A DNA stretch of 64,000 bases from Mycolicibacterium pulveris (lineage in GTDB: Bacteria; Actinomycetota; Actinomycetes; Mycobacteriales; Mycobacteriaceae). Position numbers and translations under genes: made by a program. The stretch's first letter is position 1. The number at the start of each line of letters is the position of its first letter. The stretch covers positions 1,426,001-1,490,000 of the forward strand of contig NZ_AP022599.1 of NCBI RefSeq assembly GCF_010725725.1, in the 5' to 3' direction. Below are positions 9,652-18,275 of the stretch, piece after piece. The notes under the pieces are model-generated. The model worked only from the letters and a program-made list of their open reading frames with translations. It made no database searches and had not been told where the DNA came from.

Positions 9652-10209
9652 CTAGTTGCGGCCCATCAGCGCGTCGCGCAGCCGGTCGACCAGCCCGGCG
9701 CCGGCTCCGAGAATCTTGTTGGCCGGCGGACGGTCCGGCGCCAACGGGTGTGGCCTGGTGGGCGCCATCTTCTTGGCCTGGTGGAACTTCTCGCTGAGCT
9801 CCTGCAGCTCGTCACCCGGGCAGGCGGTGCGAAGCTGAGGCAGCAGGTCTTCCTCTTCGTCCTTGATGTGATGGCGGATGTCGGCGATCAGCTTGCGGAC
9901 GAGCTCGTCGTACTCCGAGTCCTCGGCGCCAGTCTTCTCGATGTCCTTCATGATCTCCTCGGCCTGCGAGTGCTCCTCGATCTCGTGCTCGACGAGCTCG
10001 TCGCCGTCGGGCAGTGCCCGTCGGGCCGTCGGATAGACGTACTGCTCCTCGGCGACGGCGTGCCGCACGATGCCCGCGATCACGTGGTCCACCAGATCCG
10101 GTTGGGTGCGCGGATCACCGCCGGATTCGATCTCGGTGAACACGCTCTCGAACTCGCGGTGGTCGGCGATGATGTCGTCGACGATGTTGCCCGTCACGGT
10201 GTCAGCCAT
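9652..10209 (-). CDS. Hemerythrin HHE-domain protein
   Basis: A 185-residue protein with the HHE cation-binding signature repeated along an all-helical domain: ADHREFE, VRHAVAEEQYVYP, HEIEEHSQAEEIM and RHHIKDEEEDLLP. Such proteins bind a di-iron site and sense or buffer oxygen, NO or peroxide. The C-terminal 45 residues are basic and Pro-rich, with no recognised domain. The ATG at 10209 has GAAGGAGGACC just upstream; longer in-frame extensions lack a ribosome site. It lies 66 bp upstream of the formate dehydrogenase gene on the same strand and may be cotranscribed, which would fit protection of an oxygen-sensitive selenoenzyme (inference). Confidence 0.88.
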   Translation of the reverse strand: MADTVTGNIVDDIIADHREFESVFTEIESGGDPRTQPDLVDHVIAGIVRHAVAEEQYVYPTARRALPDGDELVEHEIEEHSQAEEIMKDIEKTGAEDSEYDELVRKLIADIRHHIKDEEEDLLPQLRTACPGDELQELSEKFHQAKKMAPTRPHPLAPDRPPANKILGAGAGLVDRLRDALMGRN

Positions 10210-10385
10210 GGTCCTCCTTCGTTCGTCCGCCGCGTACCCCCGGCCGCGGCGGCCAAACTCCTCGCGAGCGCGCAGCCTTGTAATAATTTGGCGGCCAGAC
10301 CATACAAAGGTGAGCGCTCCGGCGATGGGTGTTCTACCCGCGCTGATCGCAAGAGTTGCGCGGCTGTCGAAATTACAATGCGGCG

Positions 10386-11435
10386 TCAGCCAACATCCCA
10401 CACTCTCTTCAACGGAACCCGGCTACGAATGTCACCGCTCAGATGGTCGTAATGTTCTAACACTAGGTCAACGACGTCCTCAGACTGCCAAACCCGGACT
10501 CGCAACTGGTTGCTCTTCACAGCTTCTTGGGCTGGCTTTGTCAGCCCACCCCATGCAACGAGGAGGCCTTGGCGCGCACCATGGGTCGCCATAACTCCGT
10601 GCAATTGCGAGACCACCGGAGACCCTACTTGGCTTTTACCAGATTTAACTTGAACCAGGATCGGATCATCCAACCCGAGCAAGCCCCGGCCGGCGACGAT
10701 GTCGATTCCGCCGTCTGGCCCCGGGGGCGATTGCATACAGCGCATTCCTTCTACTTGGAGCAACCCTGTCACGAGTGTGGCGAGGTCGTGGCCAGTGAAC
10801 TCCTCCTCGATCTTGGTGGTGATTTGGTTTCGTGCGGCCTCTTCGATATCGGGAGCTAGTTCTGGCTCATCGACGACGTCAGTCGTGTCAGTACCTGGTG
10901 GTTGCTTGTGTTGATTCGAAATTGGAGATTTTGTCACTTGCCCTGGGTCGCTGCCGTGCTCGAGGAGGTGCGCCAATCGAGCCACTGCATTGCCCTTTCT
11001 CGGGCTGAAGATCGTGAGGGCGCTCCCTAGGGTGAACAGCAGGTCCTGCTTTACCGCAGAACGTGGAAGATCTTCGCGTTGCCAGTCGACTTTTACGACG
11101 TGCCGCTTACCGGGATCCGGTTCTTGTGCACGGTATTCGTACGGACCGGTAACACGACCGAGCGCGATCTGCTTGGTGGTTTTCATGGGCATAGCTAGGA
11201 GGTCGCCTGGCTTGATTCGCCCGCGAAGTGCCCACAGTTGCCCTGTAAAGTTCGCCAGTTTGCTTTCCGAAGCATCTTTGAAGGAGGCAGCGACGACTTG
11301 TGCGACTTCGTCACGTGTCGTGCACGGTGTCAGATCTGGCACTAATGCCCAGCCTCCGCCCGAGTACCCCGACTGGAGCGCCCAGGCGTCGCGCTCGCCG
11401 TGCCGGCCGGAACGGATTACCCATGCGTCTATCAT
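10386..11435 (-). CDS. Mrr-type restriction endonuclease-like protein
   Basis: A 349-residue protein. The C-terminal half (from about residue 212) is an Mrr_cat PD-(D/E)xK nuclease domain with the expected residues Asp245 (GPDGGIDIVAG) and Gln262-x-Lys264 (ILVQVKSG). Mrr enzymes cleave modified DNA. The first 160 residues form a separate domain with WALRGRIKPGDLLAMP, as seen in other Mrr-like proteins, perhaps a target-recognition module. Base composition is clearly lower than the flanks (30 of 60 bases are G/C at 10441-10500). That, and its position inside a selenocysteine locus, suggest it was inserted by transfer. GGAGGA precedes the ATG. No methyltransferase lies beside it. Confidence 0.85.
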   Translation of the reverse strand: MIDAWVIRSGRHGERDAWALQSGYSGGGWALVPDLTPCTTRDEVAQVVAASFKDASESKLANFTGQLWALRGRIKPGDLLAMPMKTTKQIALGRVTGPYEYRAQEPDPGKRHVVKVDWQREDLPRSAVKQDLLFTLGSALTIFSPRKGNAVARLAHLLEHGSDPGQVTKSPISNQHKQPPGTDTTDVVDEPELAPDIEEAARNQITTKIEEEFTGHDLATLVTGLLQVEGMRCMQSPPGPDGGIDIVAGRGLLGLDDPILVQVKSGKSQVGSPVVSQLHGVMATHGARQGLLVAWGGLTKPAQEAVKSNQLRVRVWQSEDVVDLVLEHYDHLSGDIRSRVPLKRVWDVG

Positions 11436-11537
11436 CTCCTTGATTCCTCCTCGCCGACATCGACCATAGAACGTCCCAGTCCGATCGCCGGTGCACCAAA
11501 GGCATATTTCTGCTCAAGTCTTCGCGTTCGACTTCGG

Positions 11538-13223
11538 CTAGACCACCGTGCGTGTACCGTCGGCAGCCCGTCGCGTCACACCTCGGGCGTCGAGGTGTTC
11601 CAGCAGTGGCACCGCGACCCGGCGAGTGGTGTTCAGCGCGCGCCTGGCCTCGGCGACGGTGAACGGCTGCGTCAGCGTCGCCAACACCTCGGCCGCCCGG
11701 TCACAAGCGTCCGCGCCGAGCACGACGCCCTCGGCGATGCGGGTCAGCCGCTTCGCGCGCACCGCCGCGGCGAGCTCGCGCGGCCCGAGCTTGAGTTCAC
11801 TGAGCTGATCGGCCTCCGGCGCGCGGAATGGCTCTTCCGCCAACCACTTTTCGACCGTGCGCACCGCATCGTCCACCCGCGGCGGCAGCGCCGCATCGGG
11901 GCGCCGCACCAACCCGTCGGCCACGATCAGACCGGTTCCGTCGAGCACCTCGGCCACCAGCTCCACCGCGGGCAGTTCGAGCTCTTGTCGCAGCGTCTCC
12001 AACGGCATGCCCGCGGCGATGTCGTGCTCTGCCGACCACCGCTTTACCGCCGCCGGTGCCTCGCGCCGCCGCTGCGCCCACCACCGCTCATCTACCACCC
12101 ACTCGCCGACCCGCAGACCGTCGAGCGGAAAGCCCATGGCGCGCATTTCATCTACCCGCGCACACGCCGGCGGCCGTGCCCGCCCGGAAGCCAGCTCGCC
12201 GGCTCGCTCTCGCGCCGCCCCGCGCCGTCGCAGCGGCGGCGGGCGTACGTCGAGCACCTCGATACCCGCGGCGATGCGGTGCCGGCCGGGGTCGCGCAGC
12301 AACCCGACGTCGCCGACACGCAACGGCAACGGTCGCGCCAGTCGCAGCCGCGCTGCGGTCCCCAGCGGACGCACAGTCACCGGCACCGCCGTGGAACCGA
12401 TGTGCAACATCAGGTTTCGGGGCAGCTCCTCTGATGCCCGCACCGAAACATCCACTTCGGCGGTGTCGAGCCACGCCCCCGGTGTACGTAGCGCGTCGCC
12501 GCGGCTGATCTCGCGGTGGTCCGCCCCGCGCAGGTTCACCGCGACGCGCGCCACCGCCGAAACGGACATTTCGGCACATCCCAGCGACTCCAACCCCCGC
12601 ACGGTGTACCGCCGGCCCGCGTGCTCGACCTCGTCGCCGACCCGCAGTGTGCCCGCCCTCAGCGTGCCGGTGACCACCGTGCCCGCCCCGCGAATCGTGA
12701 ACGAACGATCCACCCACAGCCGTACGTCGGCGTCCACATCCGGGGCAGGCAGCCGCTCGGCGAGCGCCACCAGCTCCGCCCGCACCGCATCCAGATCCGT
12801 GCCCAGCACCACGGGGGCATCCGGAAACCGTTGCCGGACTTGGCTGATGGCAATAATAGGGTCGGCGAGGTCGGCCTTGCTGATCACGACCAGCGTGTGC
12901 CGCACCCCCAACGCCTGCATCGCGGCGAAATGCTCCTCGGACTGTGGCATCCACCCCTCGGTGGCCGCGACCACGAACATCACCGGATTTTCCGGGGCTA
13001 CCGCCCCAATACCGGCGAGCATGTTGGCCACGAACCGTTCGTGGCCGGGCACGTCGACGAACGCGAACGTCCGGCCCGCGATCTCCGTCCACGCGTAGCC
13101 GAGCTCGATCGTCAACCCGCGGCGCTTCTCCTCGGCCAGCCGGTCCGGCCACATGCCGGTAAGCCGTTGTACGAGCGTCGACTTCCCGTGGTCGACGTGG
13201 CCCGCGGTGGCTACGACATGCAT
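11538..13223 (-). CDS. selB: Selenocysteine-specific elongation factor SelB
   Basis: A 561-residue GTPase that delivers Sec-tRNA to UGA codons marked by a SECIS hairpin. The N-terminal EF-Tu-like part shows G1 GHVDHGKSTL, G3 DVPGHERFVANMLAG and G4 SKAD. The C-terminal region (about residues 370-561) has the winged-helix repeats that bind SECIS RNA. The ATG at 13223 begins MHVVATAGHVDHG; upstream in-frame codons are only the selA 3' end. The start overlaps the selA stop by 13 bp, so the two genes are coupled. Confidence 0.96.
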   Translation of the reverse strand: MHVVATAGHVDHGKSTLVQRLTGMWPDRLAEEKRRGLTIELGYAWTEIAGRTFAFVDVPGHERFVANMLAGIGAVAPENPVMFVVAATEGWMPQSEEHFAAMQALGVRHTLVVISKADLADPIIAISQVRQRFPDAPVVLGTDLDAVRAELVALAERLPAPDVDADVRLWVDRSFTIRGAGTVVTGTLRAGTLRVGDEVEHAGRRYTVRGLESLGCAEMSVSAVARVAVNLRGADHREISRGDALRTPGAWLDTAEVDVSVRASEELPRNLMLHIGSTAVPVTVRPLGTAARLRLARPLPLRVGDVGLLRDPGRHRIAAGIEVLDVRPPPLRRRGAARERAGELASGRARPPACARVDEMRAMGFPLDGLRVGEWVVDERWWAQRRREAPAAVKRWSAEHDIAAGMPLETLRQELELPAVELVAEVLDGTGLIVADGLVRRPDAALPPRVDDAVRTVEKWLAEEPFRAPEADQLSELKLGPRELAAAVRAKRLTRIAEGVVLGADACDRAAEVLATLTQPFTVAEARRALNTTRRVAVPLLEHLDARGVTRRAADGTRTVV

Positions 13224-14551
13224 GCCAGCACCGCACGCACCAGCGCGTCGTCGTCGTCCGGCCGCACCGTCCGCAGATCCAGCAGGCACCGGCCGTTCTC
13301 CAACCGGCCGACCACCGCCGGGTCGCCCACCCGCAGAGGTGCCGCACACGTTTCGGGCAGACTTACTGCCGCGCTTGGCAGTTCGACACCCGGCGCGCCA
13401 CCGCCGCCGACTGCGGCGACACAGTCCACCGCCTGCGCGTCGGGCACCTGCGCGGCCATCCGCTCGGCCCGTAAGCGCAGCGACGCCACGTCGACCTCGA
13501 GCGCCTCCACCACCGGCGGAGGTGGGCCGGTCAGCGTCGCCTCCAGCGCCGCCAACGTGAGCTTGTCCACGCGCAGCGCCCGCGCCGCCGGGTGGCGTCG
13601 CAGCCGCTCGATCAACTTCGTCGTCCCGAACAGCAGCCCGGCCTGCGGCCCGCCGAGCAGCTTGTCGCCGCTGGCGGTGACGAGATCGGCGCCGTCGCGC
13701 AGCATCGTCGTCGCATCAGGCTCGTCGGGCAGCAGCGGATGCGGCCTCAACAATCCCGAGCCGATGTCGACCACCAGGGGCACGCCCAGGCCTGTCAGCT
13801 CGGAAACGCTTACCGCAGAGGTGAATCCGCTGAGCAGATAATTCGACGGGTGGACCTTGAGCACGAAGCCGGTGTCGGGGCCGATCGCGTCAGTGTAGTC
13901 GCGCAGATGGGTGCGGTTGGTGGTGCCGACCTCGCGGAATCGCGCGCCGGTGGACTGCATCAGCTCGGGCAGCCGGAACCCGTCGCCGATCTCGATGAGC
14001 TCGCCGCGGCTGACCACGATCTCCTTGCCCGGCGCCAGCGTCATCGCGGTGAGCAGCAGCGCGGCGGCGTTGTTGTTGACCACGTGCACGCCGCCCGCGG
14101 TGGAAACGGCGGCGGCCAGCGCTGCCAACGCGCCGCGGCCGCGACGCGCGCGTCGTCCCGTCTCGAGATCGAACTCGACGTCGGTGGCGCCCGCGGCGGT
14201 GACCATCGCGTCGACGGCCGCCTGCGACAGCGGTGCGCGCCCGAGGTTGGTGTGCACGACGACGCCGGTCGCGTTGATCACCGGGCGCAGGCTCGCGGCG
14301 CTGGTCGGCAACGCGGCGACGGCGTAGTCGGCCACCTGGTCGGGCGCGATCGTGCCCGACCTGGCCCGCTGCTGCGCGTCGGCGACGACGGACTTCACCA
14401 GGGAGCGACCCAGTGTGCGCGAGGCCGCGGCCAGGCGGGGGTCGGCCAGCAGCACGTCGGTGCGCGGCACCTGCCGGCGCGGATCGTCGGGCGATTTCGG
14501 CGCGCTCGTGGACTCTGCGGGGGCATCAGCGCGCCGAAATCGCCTCGTCAT
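13211..14551 (-). CDS. selA: L-seryl-tRNA(Sec) selenium transferase SelA
   Basis: A 446-residue PLP enzyme that converts Ser-tRNA(Sec) to Sec-tRNA(Sec) using selenophosphate. The PLP-lysine motif SGDKLLGGPQAG is present, as are the family segments INATGVVVHTNLGRAPLS and KVHPSNYLLSGF. The ATG at 14551 gives MTRRFRRADAP; the preceding 57 open codons show no conserved sequence. A perfect 17-bp inverted repeat (14490-14506 with 14528-14544) lies within codons 3 to 21, right after the start codon, which is unusual and could affect initiation. Confidence 0.95.
   Translation of the reverse strand: MTRRFRRADAPAESTSAPKSPDDPRRQVPRTDVLLADPRLAAASRTLGRSLVKSVVADAQQRARSGTIAPDQVADYAVAALPTSAASLRPVINATGVVVHTNLGRAPLSQAAVDAMVTAAGATDVEFDLETGRRARRGRGALAALAAAVSTAGGVHVVNNNAAALLLTAMTLAPGKEIVVSRGELIEIGDGFRLPELMQSTGARFREVGTTNRTHLRDYTDAIGPDTGFVLKVHPSNYLLSGFTSAVSVSELTGLGVPLVVDIGSGLLRPHPLLPDEPDATTMLRDGADLVTASGDKLLGGPQAGLLFGTTKLIERLRRHPAARALRVDKLTLAALEATLTGPPPPVVEALEVDVASLRLRAERMAAQVPDAQAVDCVAAVGGGGAPGVELPSAAVSLPETCAAPLRVGDPAVVGRLENGRCLLDLRTVRPDDDDALVRAVLACMS
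14490..14544. repeat. Perfect 17-bp inverted repeat inside the 5' end of selA
   Basis: GGCGATTTCGGCGCGCT at 14490-14506 is the exact reverse complement of 14528-14544, with a 21-base loop. On the selA transcript it would form a stable hairpin seven bases after the start of the ATG. Its GCGATTT core resembles the gene-end hairpins at 26373-26421 and 34551-34592. Confidence 0.75.
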
Positions 14552-14592
14552 GAGGCCATCATGGCAAGCCGCCGCTGGGGTAGACAGAAGAA

Positions 14593-15111
14593 GTGCTGAT
14601 CTCGGTGGGCCACGGGACGCTGGACAAGGCCGCACTGGTCGAGCTGTTGACCGGCGCCGAGGTCGACGCGCTCGTCGACATCCGCCGCTACCCCCACAGC
14701 CGGCGCAACCCCGACGTCGCAACGGAGGCGATCACCGCGTGGGCGGCCGACGCCGGGCTGGACTACCGCTGGGACGCCCGCCTGGGCGGGCGCCGACGGC
14801 TACCCGCCGACACCGAGCCCGAGGACACCTGGTGGCGGGTGAAGCAGTTCGCCGCCTACGCCGCCTACACCCGCACCGCGGAGTTCGGCGCGGCGCTCGA
14901 CGAGCTGCTCGCGCAGGCGCGGCGGCAGCGCACGGCGATGATGTGCAGCGAGGCGGTGTGGTGGCGGTGTCATCGGCGCATCGTCGCCGACGTCGCGGTG
15001 GTGAAGTTCTCGACCGAGGTGTGCCACCTGATGCACGACGGCCGGCTGCGCCCCCACCCGCCGTCCGAGGGCGCGCGACTGCGCGACGACGGCCAGCTGG
15101 TGTGGGTCTGA
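14593..15111 (+). CDS. DUF488 family protein
   Basis: A 172-residue DUF488 protein, recognised by its opening ISVGHGTL, by VDIRRYPHSRRNP and by the cysteine-containing motif MMCSEAVWWRCHRRIVAD. Function is unknown for the family; the conserved Cys and Arg residues have led to suggestions of nucleic-acid or sulfur/selenium chemistry, but nothing is established. The GTG start is 41 bp from the divergent selA start. Its place between selA and the tRNA-Sec gene hints at a link to selenium metabolism, which is inference only. Confidence 0.87.
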   Translation: MLISVGHGTLDKAALVELLTGAEVDALVDIRRYPHSRRNPDVATEAITAWAADAGLDYRWDARLGGRRRLPADTEPEDTWWRVKQFAAYAAYTRTAEFGAALDELLAQARRQRTAMMCSEAVWWRCHRRIVADVAVVKFSTEVCHLMHDGRLRPHPPSEGARLRDDGQLVWV

Positions 15112-15137
15112 CCTGGGGCTCTGCCGGGCCGGGCCGG

Positions 15138-15232
15138 TGGCGGAGGCGGACGGGAATCGAACCCGCCAGCGACAGGATCTGCCGCTCAACGATTTTGAAG
15201 ACCGCGCCGGTCACCAGACCGGATACGCCTCC
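15138..15232 (-). tRNA. selC: tRNA-Sec (anticodon UCA)
   Basis: A 95-nt tRNA with the special features of selenocysteine tRNA. It has acceptor arms GGAGGCG/CGCCTCC, a long D stem with tetraloop (CCGGTC-TGGT-GACCGG), anticodon loop CTTCAAA with UCA at 15196-15198, a long variable arm (AGCGGCAG...CTGTCGCT), T loop TTCGATT, discriminator G and an encoded CCA. It lies in the gap between the DUF488 gene and selD. Confidence 0.96.
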
Positions 15233-15261
15233 CTGCCCACGCCAGATCATGCCAGGGCAGC

Positions 15262-16263
15262 ATGGAGGCCATGGCTTATCGACTGACCCAGTACGCCCAC
15301 GGCGGCGGCTGTGCATGCAAGATCCCGCCCGGCGAGCTGGAGGACGTGGTGCGCGGGCTGACGTCGGCGGCGCCGTGCGACCCGGTGGGCGAGCTGCTGG
15401 TCGGTCTGGACGACGGCGACGACGCGGCCGCCGTGCGCGTGAACGGCGACACCGCGCTGATCGCGACGACGGACTTCTTCACCCCGGTCGTCGACGACGC
15501 CTACGACTGGGGCCGCATCGCGGCTGCCAACGCGTTGTCGGATGTGTACGCGATGGGCGGGCGGCCCGTGGTCGCGGTGAATCTGCTGGGCTGGCCGCGC
15601 GAGGAGCTGCCGATCGAGTTGGCGGCCGAGACGCTGCGCGGCGGGCTCGACGTCTGCGGCGCGGCGGGGTGCCATCTGGCGGGCGGGCACAGCGTCGACG
15701 ACCCGGAGCCGAAGTACGGCTTGGCGGTGACGGGTATCGCCGACGCGAATCGGCTGCTGCGCAACGACTCCGGCAGGGCGGGGCTGCCGTTGTCGTTGTC
15801 GAAGCCGCTGGGCATCGGGGTGCTCAACAGCCGGCACAAGGCCACCGGCGAACGGTTTCCCGAGGCTATCGAGGTGATGACGACGCTGAATGCCGCCGCG
15901 GCGCAGGCTGCGCTGCAAGCGGGTGTCGAATGTGCCACCGACGTCACGGGTTTCGGGTTGCTGGGTCATCTGCACAAGCTCGCGCGGGCCAGCGGCGTGA
16001 CGGCGGTGCTCGACGCGAACGCGGTGCCCTACCTCGACGGCGCGCGCGAGGCGCTGACGGCCGGGTATGTCAGCGGCGGCACCAAGCGCAACCTCGACTG
16101 GGTCTCGCCGAATGTCGACCTGAGCGCGGTCGACGAGGCCGAGGCGCTGCTGCTCGCCGACGCGCAGACCTCCGGCGGGTTGTTGATCGCCGGGGAGATA
16201 CCGGGCGCGCCGGTCATCGGGGAGCTGGTGCCGCGTGGAGAGCACACGATCGTGGTGCGGTAA
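15262..16263 (+). CDS. selD: Selenide, water dikinase SelD (selenophosphate synthetase)
   Basis: A 333-residue ATP-dependent enzyme that makes selenophosphate, the selenium donor for SelA. The catalytic loop GGGCACKIPPGEL carries Cys17 and Lys20; the redox position is Cys rather than Sec. Further family motifs are TTDFFTPVVDD, NALSDVYAMGG and CATDVTGFGLLGH. The ATG at 15262 is 30 bp from the tRNA-Sec gene, which reads the other way; a second ATG at 15271 is an alternative start. With selA, selB and tRNA-Sec it completes the selenocysteine pathway. Confidence 0.95.
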   Translation: MEAMAYRLTQYAHGGGCACKIPPGELEDVVRGLTSAAPCDPVGELLVGLDDGDDAAAVRVNGDTALIATTDFFTPVVDDAYDWGRIAAANALSDVYAMGGRPVVAVNLLGWPREELPIELAAETLRGGLDVCGAAGCHLAGGHSVDDPEPKYGLAVTGIADANRLLRNDSGRAGLPLSLSKPLGIGVLNSRHKATGERFPEAIEVMTTLNAAAAQAALQAGVECATDVTGFGLLGHLHKLARASGVTAVLDANAVPYLDGAREALTAGYVSGGTKRNLDWVSPNVDLSAVDEAEALLLADAQTSGGLLIAGEIPGAPVIGELVPRGEHTIVVR

Positions 16264-16296
16264 CGGCGTAGCCGCCTGACCGTTCGCGAAACGTGC

Positions 16297-16334
16297 ACCA
16301 GGGCTGTCGCCCGGCGGGCAGCCGCGACCCTGGT
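16297..16334 (+). terminator. Hairpin terminator after selD
   Basis: ACCAGGG at 16297-16303 pairs with CCCTGGT at 16328-16334, enclosing a second G+C-rich stem (GCCCG/CGGGC). It starts 33 bases after the selD stop. There is no U tract, as is usual in mycobacteria. Confidence 0.6.
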
Positions 16335-16500
16335 GTACACCTCGAGAAAAGGGACAACCTCGACCGAGCGGTTGCGACACGGTCACGGACGCGTATCCAT
16401 TGGAACTCAGCGATCCCAACAAGATCAATCGTCACTATCGTCACATCAGCCCCAGTTGACGTCAATGCGACGTCCGCCCCGGAACCCGGAAAGGTGTGAC

Positions 16501-17889
16501 ATGTCGCCGCGTCGACGCATCGCAAACCGCTCGATGGCGTCGGCGGCTGCGATCGGATTGATCGCCACGCTCGGTGTCGCGCCGCCGGCCGCGGCCGAAC
16601 CGTGCACGGGCGCCGCCGCGGCAGCCCAACCGCCCGCGGCCAACAACGCCGAGGAAACCCCGCTGCTGCCGGGGGTCAACCTCCGCCCGGTCGGCCAACG
16701 TCCCGACGGCGCCAACGACGACGCCCCGCTGCCGAGCCTCGGGCAGGTCTCCGCGCCGCTGCGGCAGCAAGCCGGGGTGCGGCCCCGACCGGACGTCCCC
16801 GACGCGCAGGCCGTGAACCCGCAGCCCGCACCGCCTCCGCCGCCGTCGGCACCGGGCACCTCGCTCGTCGGCTGGGTGACGGGACCCGACAGCCCGAACA
16901 AGACCATCGAGCGATTCGCGATCACCGGCACCGACCTCGGAATCATGTGGGACAACGGCGATCCCGCCAACCGCCAGGTGTTGATGGCGTTCGGCGACAC
17001 CTACGGCTACTGCAGTGTGCGCGGCCAGCAGTGGCGCTACAACGTGCTGATGCGCAGCCAGGACGGCACGCTGTCGAACACCGTTGCCGTACCCAACGGC
17101 GTTCTGGCCAGCAGCTATTCGGGTTCACCGATGCTACGGCCGAACATCTCCAAAGCGATTCTGCCCGGCGTGAAGTGGGCGCCCGAGGAGAAGGGCATGA
17201 TCCCGACCGCAGGAATCGCGGTGGGCGGCAAGCAGTATCTCAACTTCATGTCGATCAAGAGTTGGGACGGCGACGGCCGCTGGACCACCAACTACTCGGC
17301 GATCGCGGTGTCACCCGACAACGGCGAGCACTGGGGCATCTACCCCGACAGCGTGCGCCCCGCGGCTGAAAACGGTATTCCCAACGTCAAATACAGCCCG
17401 GGAAACCAGAACTTCCAGCAGGGCGCGTTCCTCAAACCCGGACCCGGCGACCCCTACATCTACTCGTTCGGCACCCCGTCCGGGCGCGGCGGCCCGGCGT
17501 TCGTCTCGCGGGTTCACCCGGCATATGTGCCCGACCTGCGGAAGTACGAGTACTGGAGCGCCGACGCGAACGCCTGGGTGCCGGGCGACCCGGCCGCCGC
17601 CACGCCGGTGATCCCCGCGCCGGTGAGCGAGATGTCGGCGCAATACAACACGTATCTCAACGAGTACCTGGTGCTGTACGGCAACGCCGCCAACGACATC
17701 GTCGCCAGGACCGCGCCCGCCCCGCAGGGCCCGTGGAGTCCCGAACGGCTACTCGTGCGGTCCTGGGACTTCCCCGGCGGCATCTATGCGCCGTTCCTGC
17801 ATCCGTGGTCGACGGGCAAGGAGCTGTACTACAACCTGTCGCTGTGGTCGGCCTACAACGTGATGTTGATGAAAACCGTTTTGCCGTAA
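16501..17889 (+). CDS. Secreted DUF4185 protein
   Basis: A 462-residue exported protein. A signal peptide (about residues 1-33, ending PPAAAEP) is followed by a Pro/Ala-rich linker of about 85 residues and a DUF4185 domain. The domain is recognised by GWVTGPDSPN, GTDLGIMWDNGD, MAFGDTYGYC and VSPDNGEHWG, which resemble the blades of a five-bladed propeller as in glycosidases. Mycobacteria encode several DUF4185 proteins; some homologues act on cell-wall arabinan or other glycans, so a glycan-directed role is possible. The ATG has GGAAAGG upstream; the longer open frame before it contains no signal peptide. Confidence 0.85.
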   Translation: MSPRRRIANRSMASAAAIGLIATLGVAPPAAAEPCTGAAAAAQPPAANNAEETPLLPGVNLRPVGQRPDGANDDAPLPSLGQVSAPLRQQAGVRPRPDVPDAQAVNPQPAPPPPPSAPGTSLVGWVTGPDSPNKTIERFAITGTDLGIMWDNGDPANRQVLMAFGDTYGYCSVRGQQWRYNVLMRSQDGTLSNTVAVPNGVLASSYSGSPMLRPNISKAILPGVKWAPEEKGMIPTAGIAVGGKQYLNFMSIKSWDGDGRWTTNYSAIAVSPDNGEHWGIYPDSVRPAAENGIPNVKYSPGNQNFQQGAFLKPGPGDPYIYSFGTPSGRGGPAFVSRVHPAYVPDLRKYEYWSADANAWVPGDPAAATPVIPAPVSEMSAQYNTYLNEYLVLYGNAANDIVARTAPAPQGPWSPERLLVRSWDFPGGIYAPFLHPWSTGKELYYNLSLWSAYNVMLMKTVLP

Positions 17890-17912
17890 CCCAAAAAACA
17901 CCCCGAAATACA

Positions 17913-17945
17913 TTGTGGGCTGGCGAGATACCCGCCAGCCCACAA
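17913..17945. terminator. Bidirectional terminator between DUF4185 gene and cspA
   Basis: A perfect 13-bp stem (TTGTGGGCTGGCG at 17913-17925 with 17933-17945) and a 7-base loop lie between convergent genes. Confidence 0.8.
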
Positions 17946-17959
17946 CGACGACGTACTCG

Positions 17960-18163
17960 TCAGACGGCCGTCACTCCGACCGCCTGCGGACCCTTGGCGC
18001 CCTGTTCGATCTCGAACTGGACGCGCTGGTTCTCCGTCAGCGTCCGATATCCGTTTCCACGGATTTCGCTGTAATGGACGAACACATCCTTGGCGTCACC
18101 ATCAGGCGCGATGAAGCCGAAGCCTTTGTCTTCGTTGAACCATTTCACGGTTCCCTGTGTCAT
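17960..18163 (-). CDS. cspA: Cold-shock protein (CspA family)
   Basis: A 67-residue single cold-shock domain that binds single-stranded RNA/DNA. RNP1-type GFGFIAPDG and RNP2-type DVFVHYSEI motifs are intact, and the length equals mycobacterial CspA. The ATG at 18163 (MTQGTVKWF) follows GTTGGAAAGT; three more in-frame codons upstream are not needed. A 5' UTR hairpin lies at 18191-18208. Confidence 0.95.
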   Translation of the reverse strand: MTQGTVKWFNEDKGFGFIAPDGDAKDVFVHYSEIRGNGYRTLTENQRVQFEIEQGAKGPQAVGVTAV

Positions 18164-18190
18164 ACTTTCCAACTTCTCTCATTCTTGAAC

Positions 18191-18208
18191 GGATGTCAGA
18201 GGACATCC
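18191..18208 (-). promoter_or_regulatory. Hairpin in the cspA 5' untranslated region
   Basis: GGATGTC at 18191-18197 and GACATCC at 18202-18208 form a perfect 7-bp stem with a 4-base loop, 28 bases before the start codon. Cold-shock genes often have structured leaders; a thermosensor role here is a guess. Confidence 0.5.
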
Positions 18209-18275
18209 CTTGTCAGGGTAGCAGCACCGCCCGCGTCAACCTAGCGGCACAGAAAACACGTTGTGCGCCAAGCGG

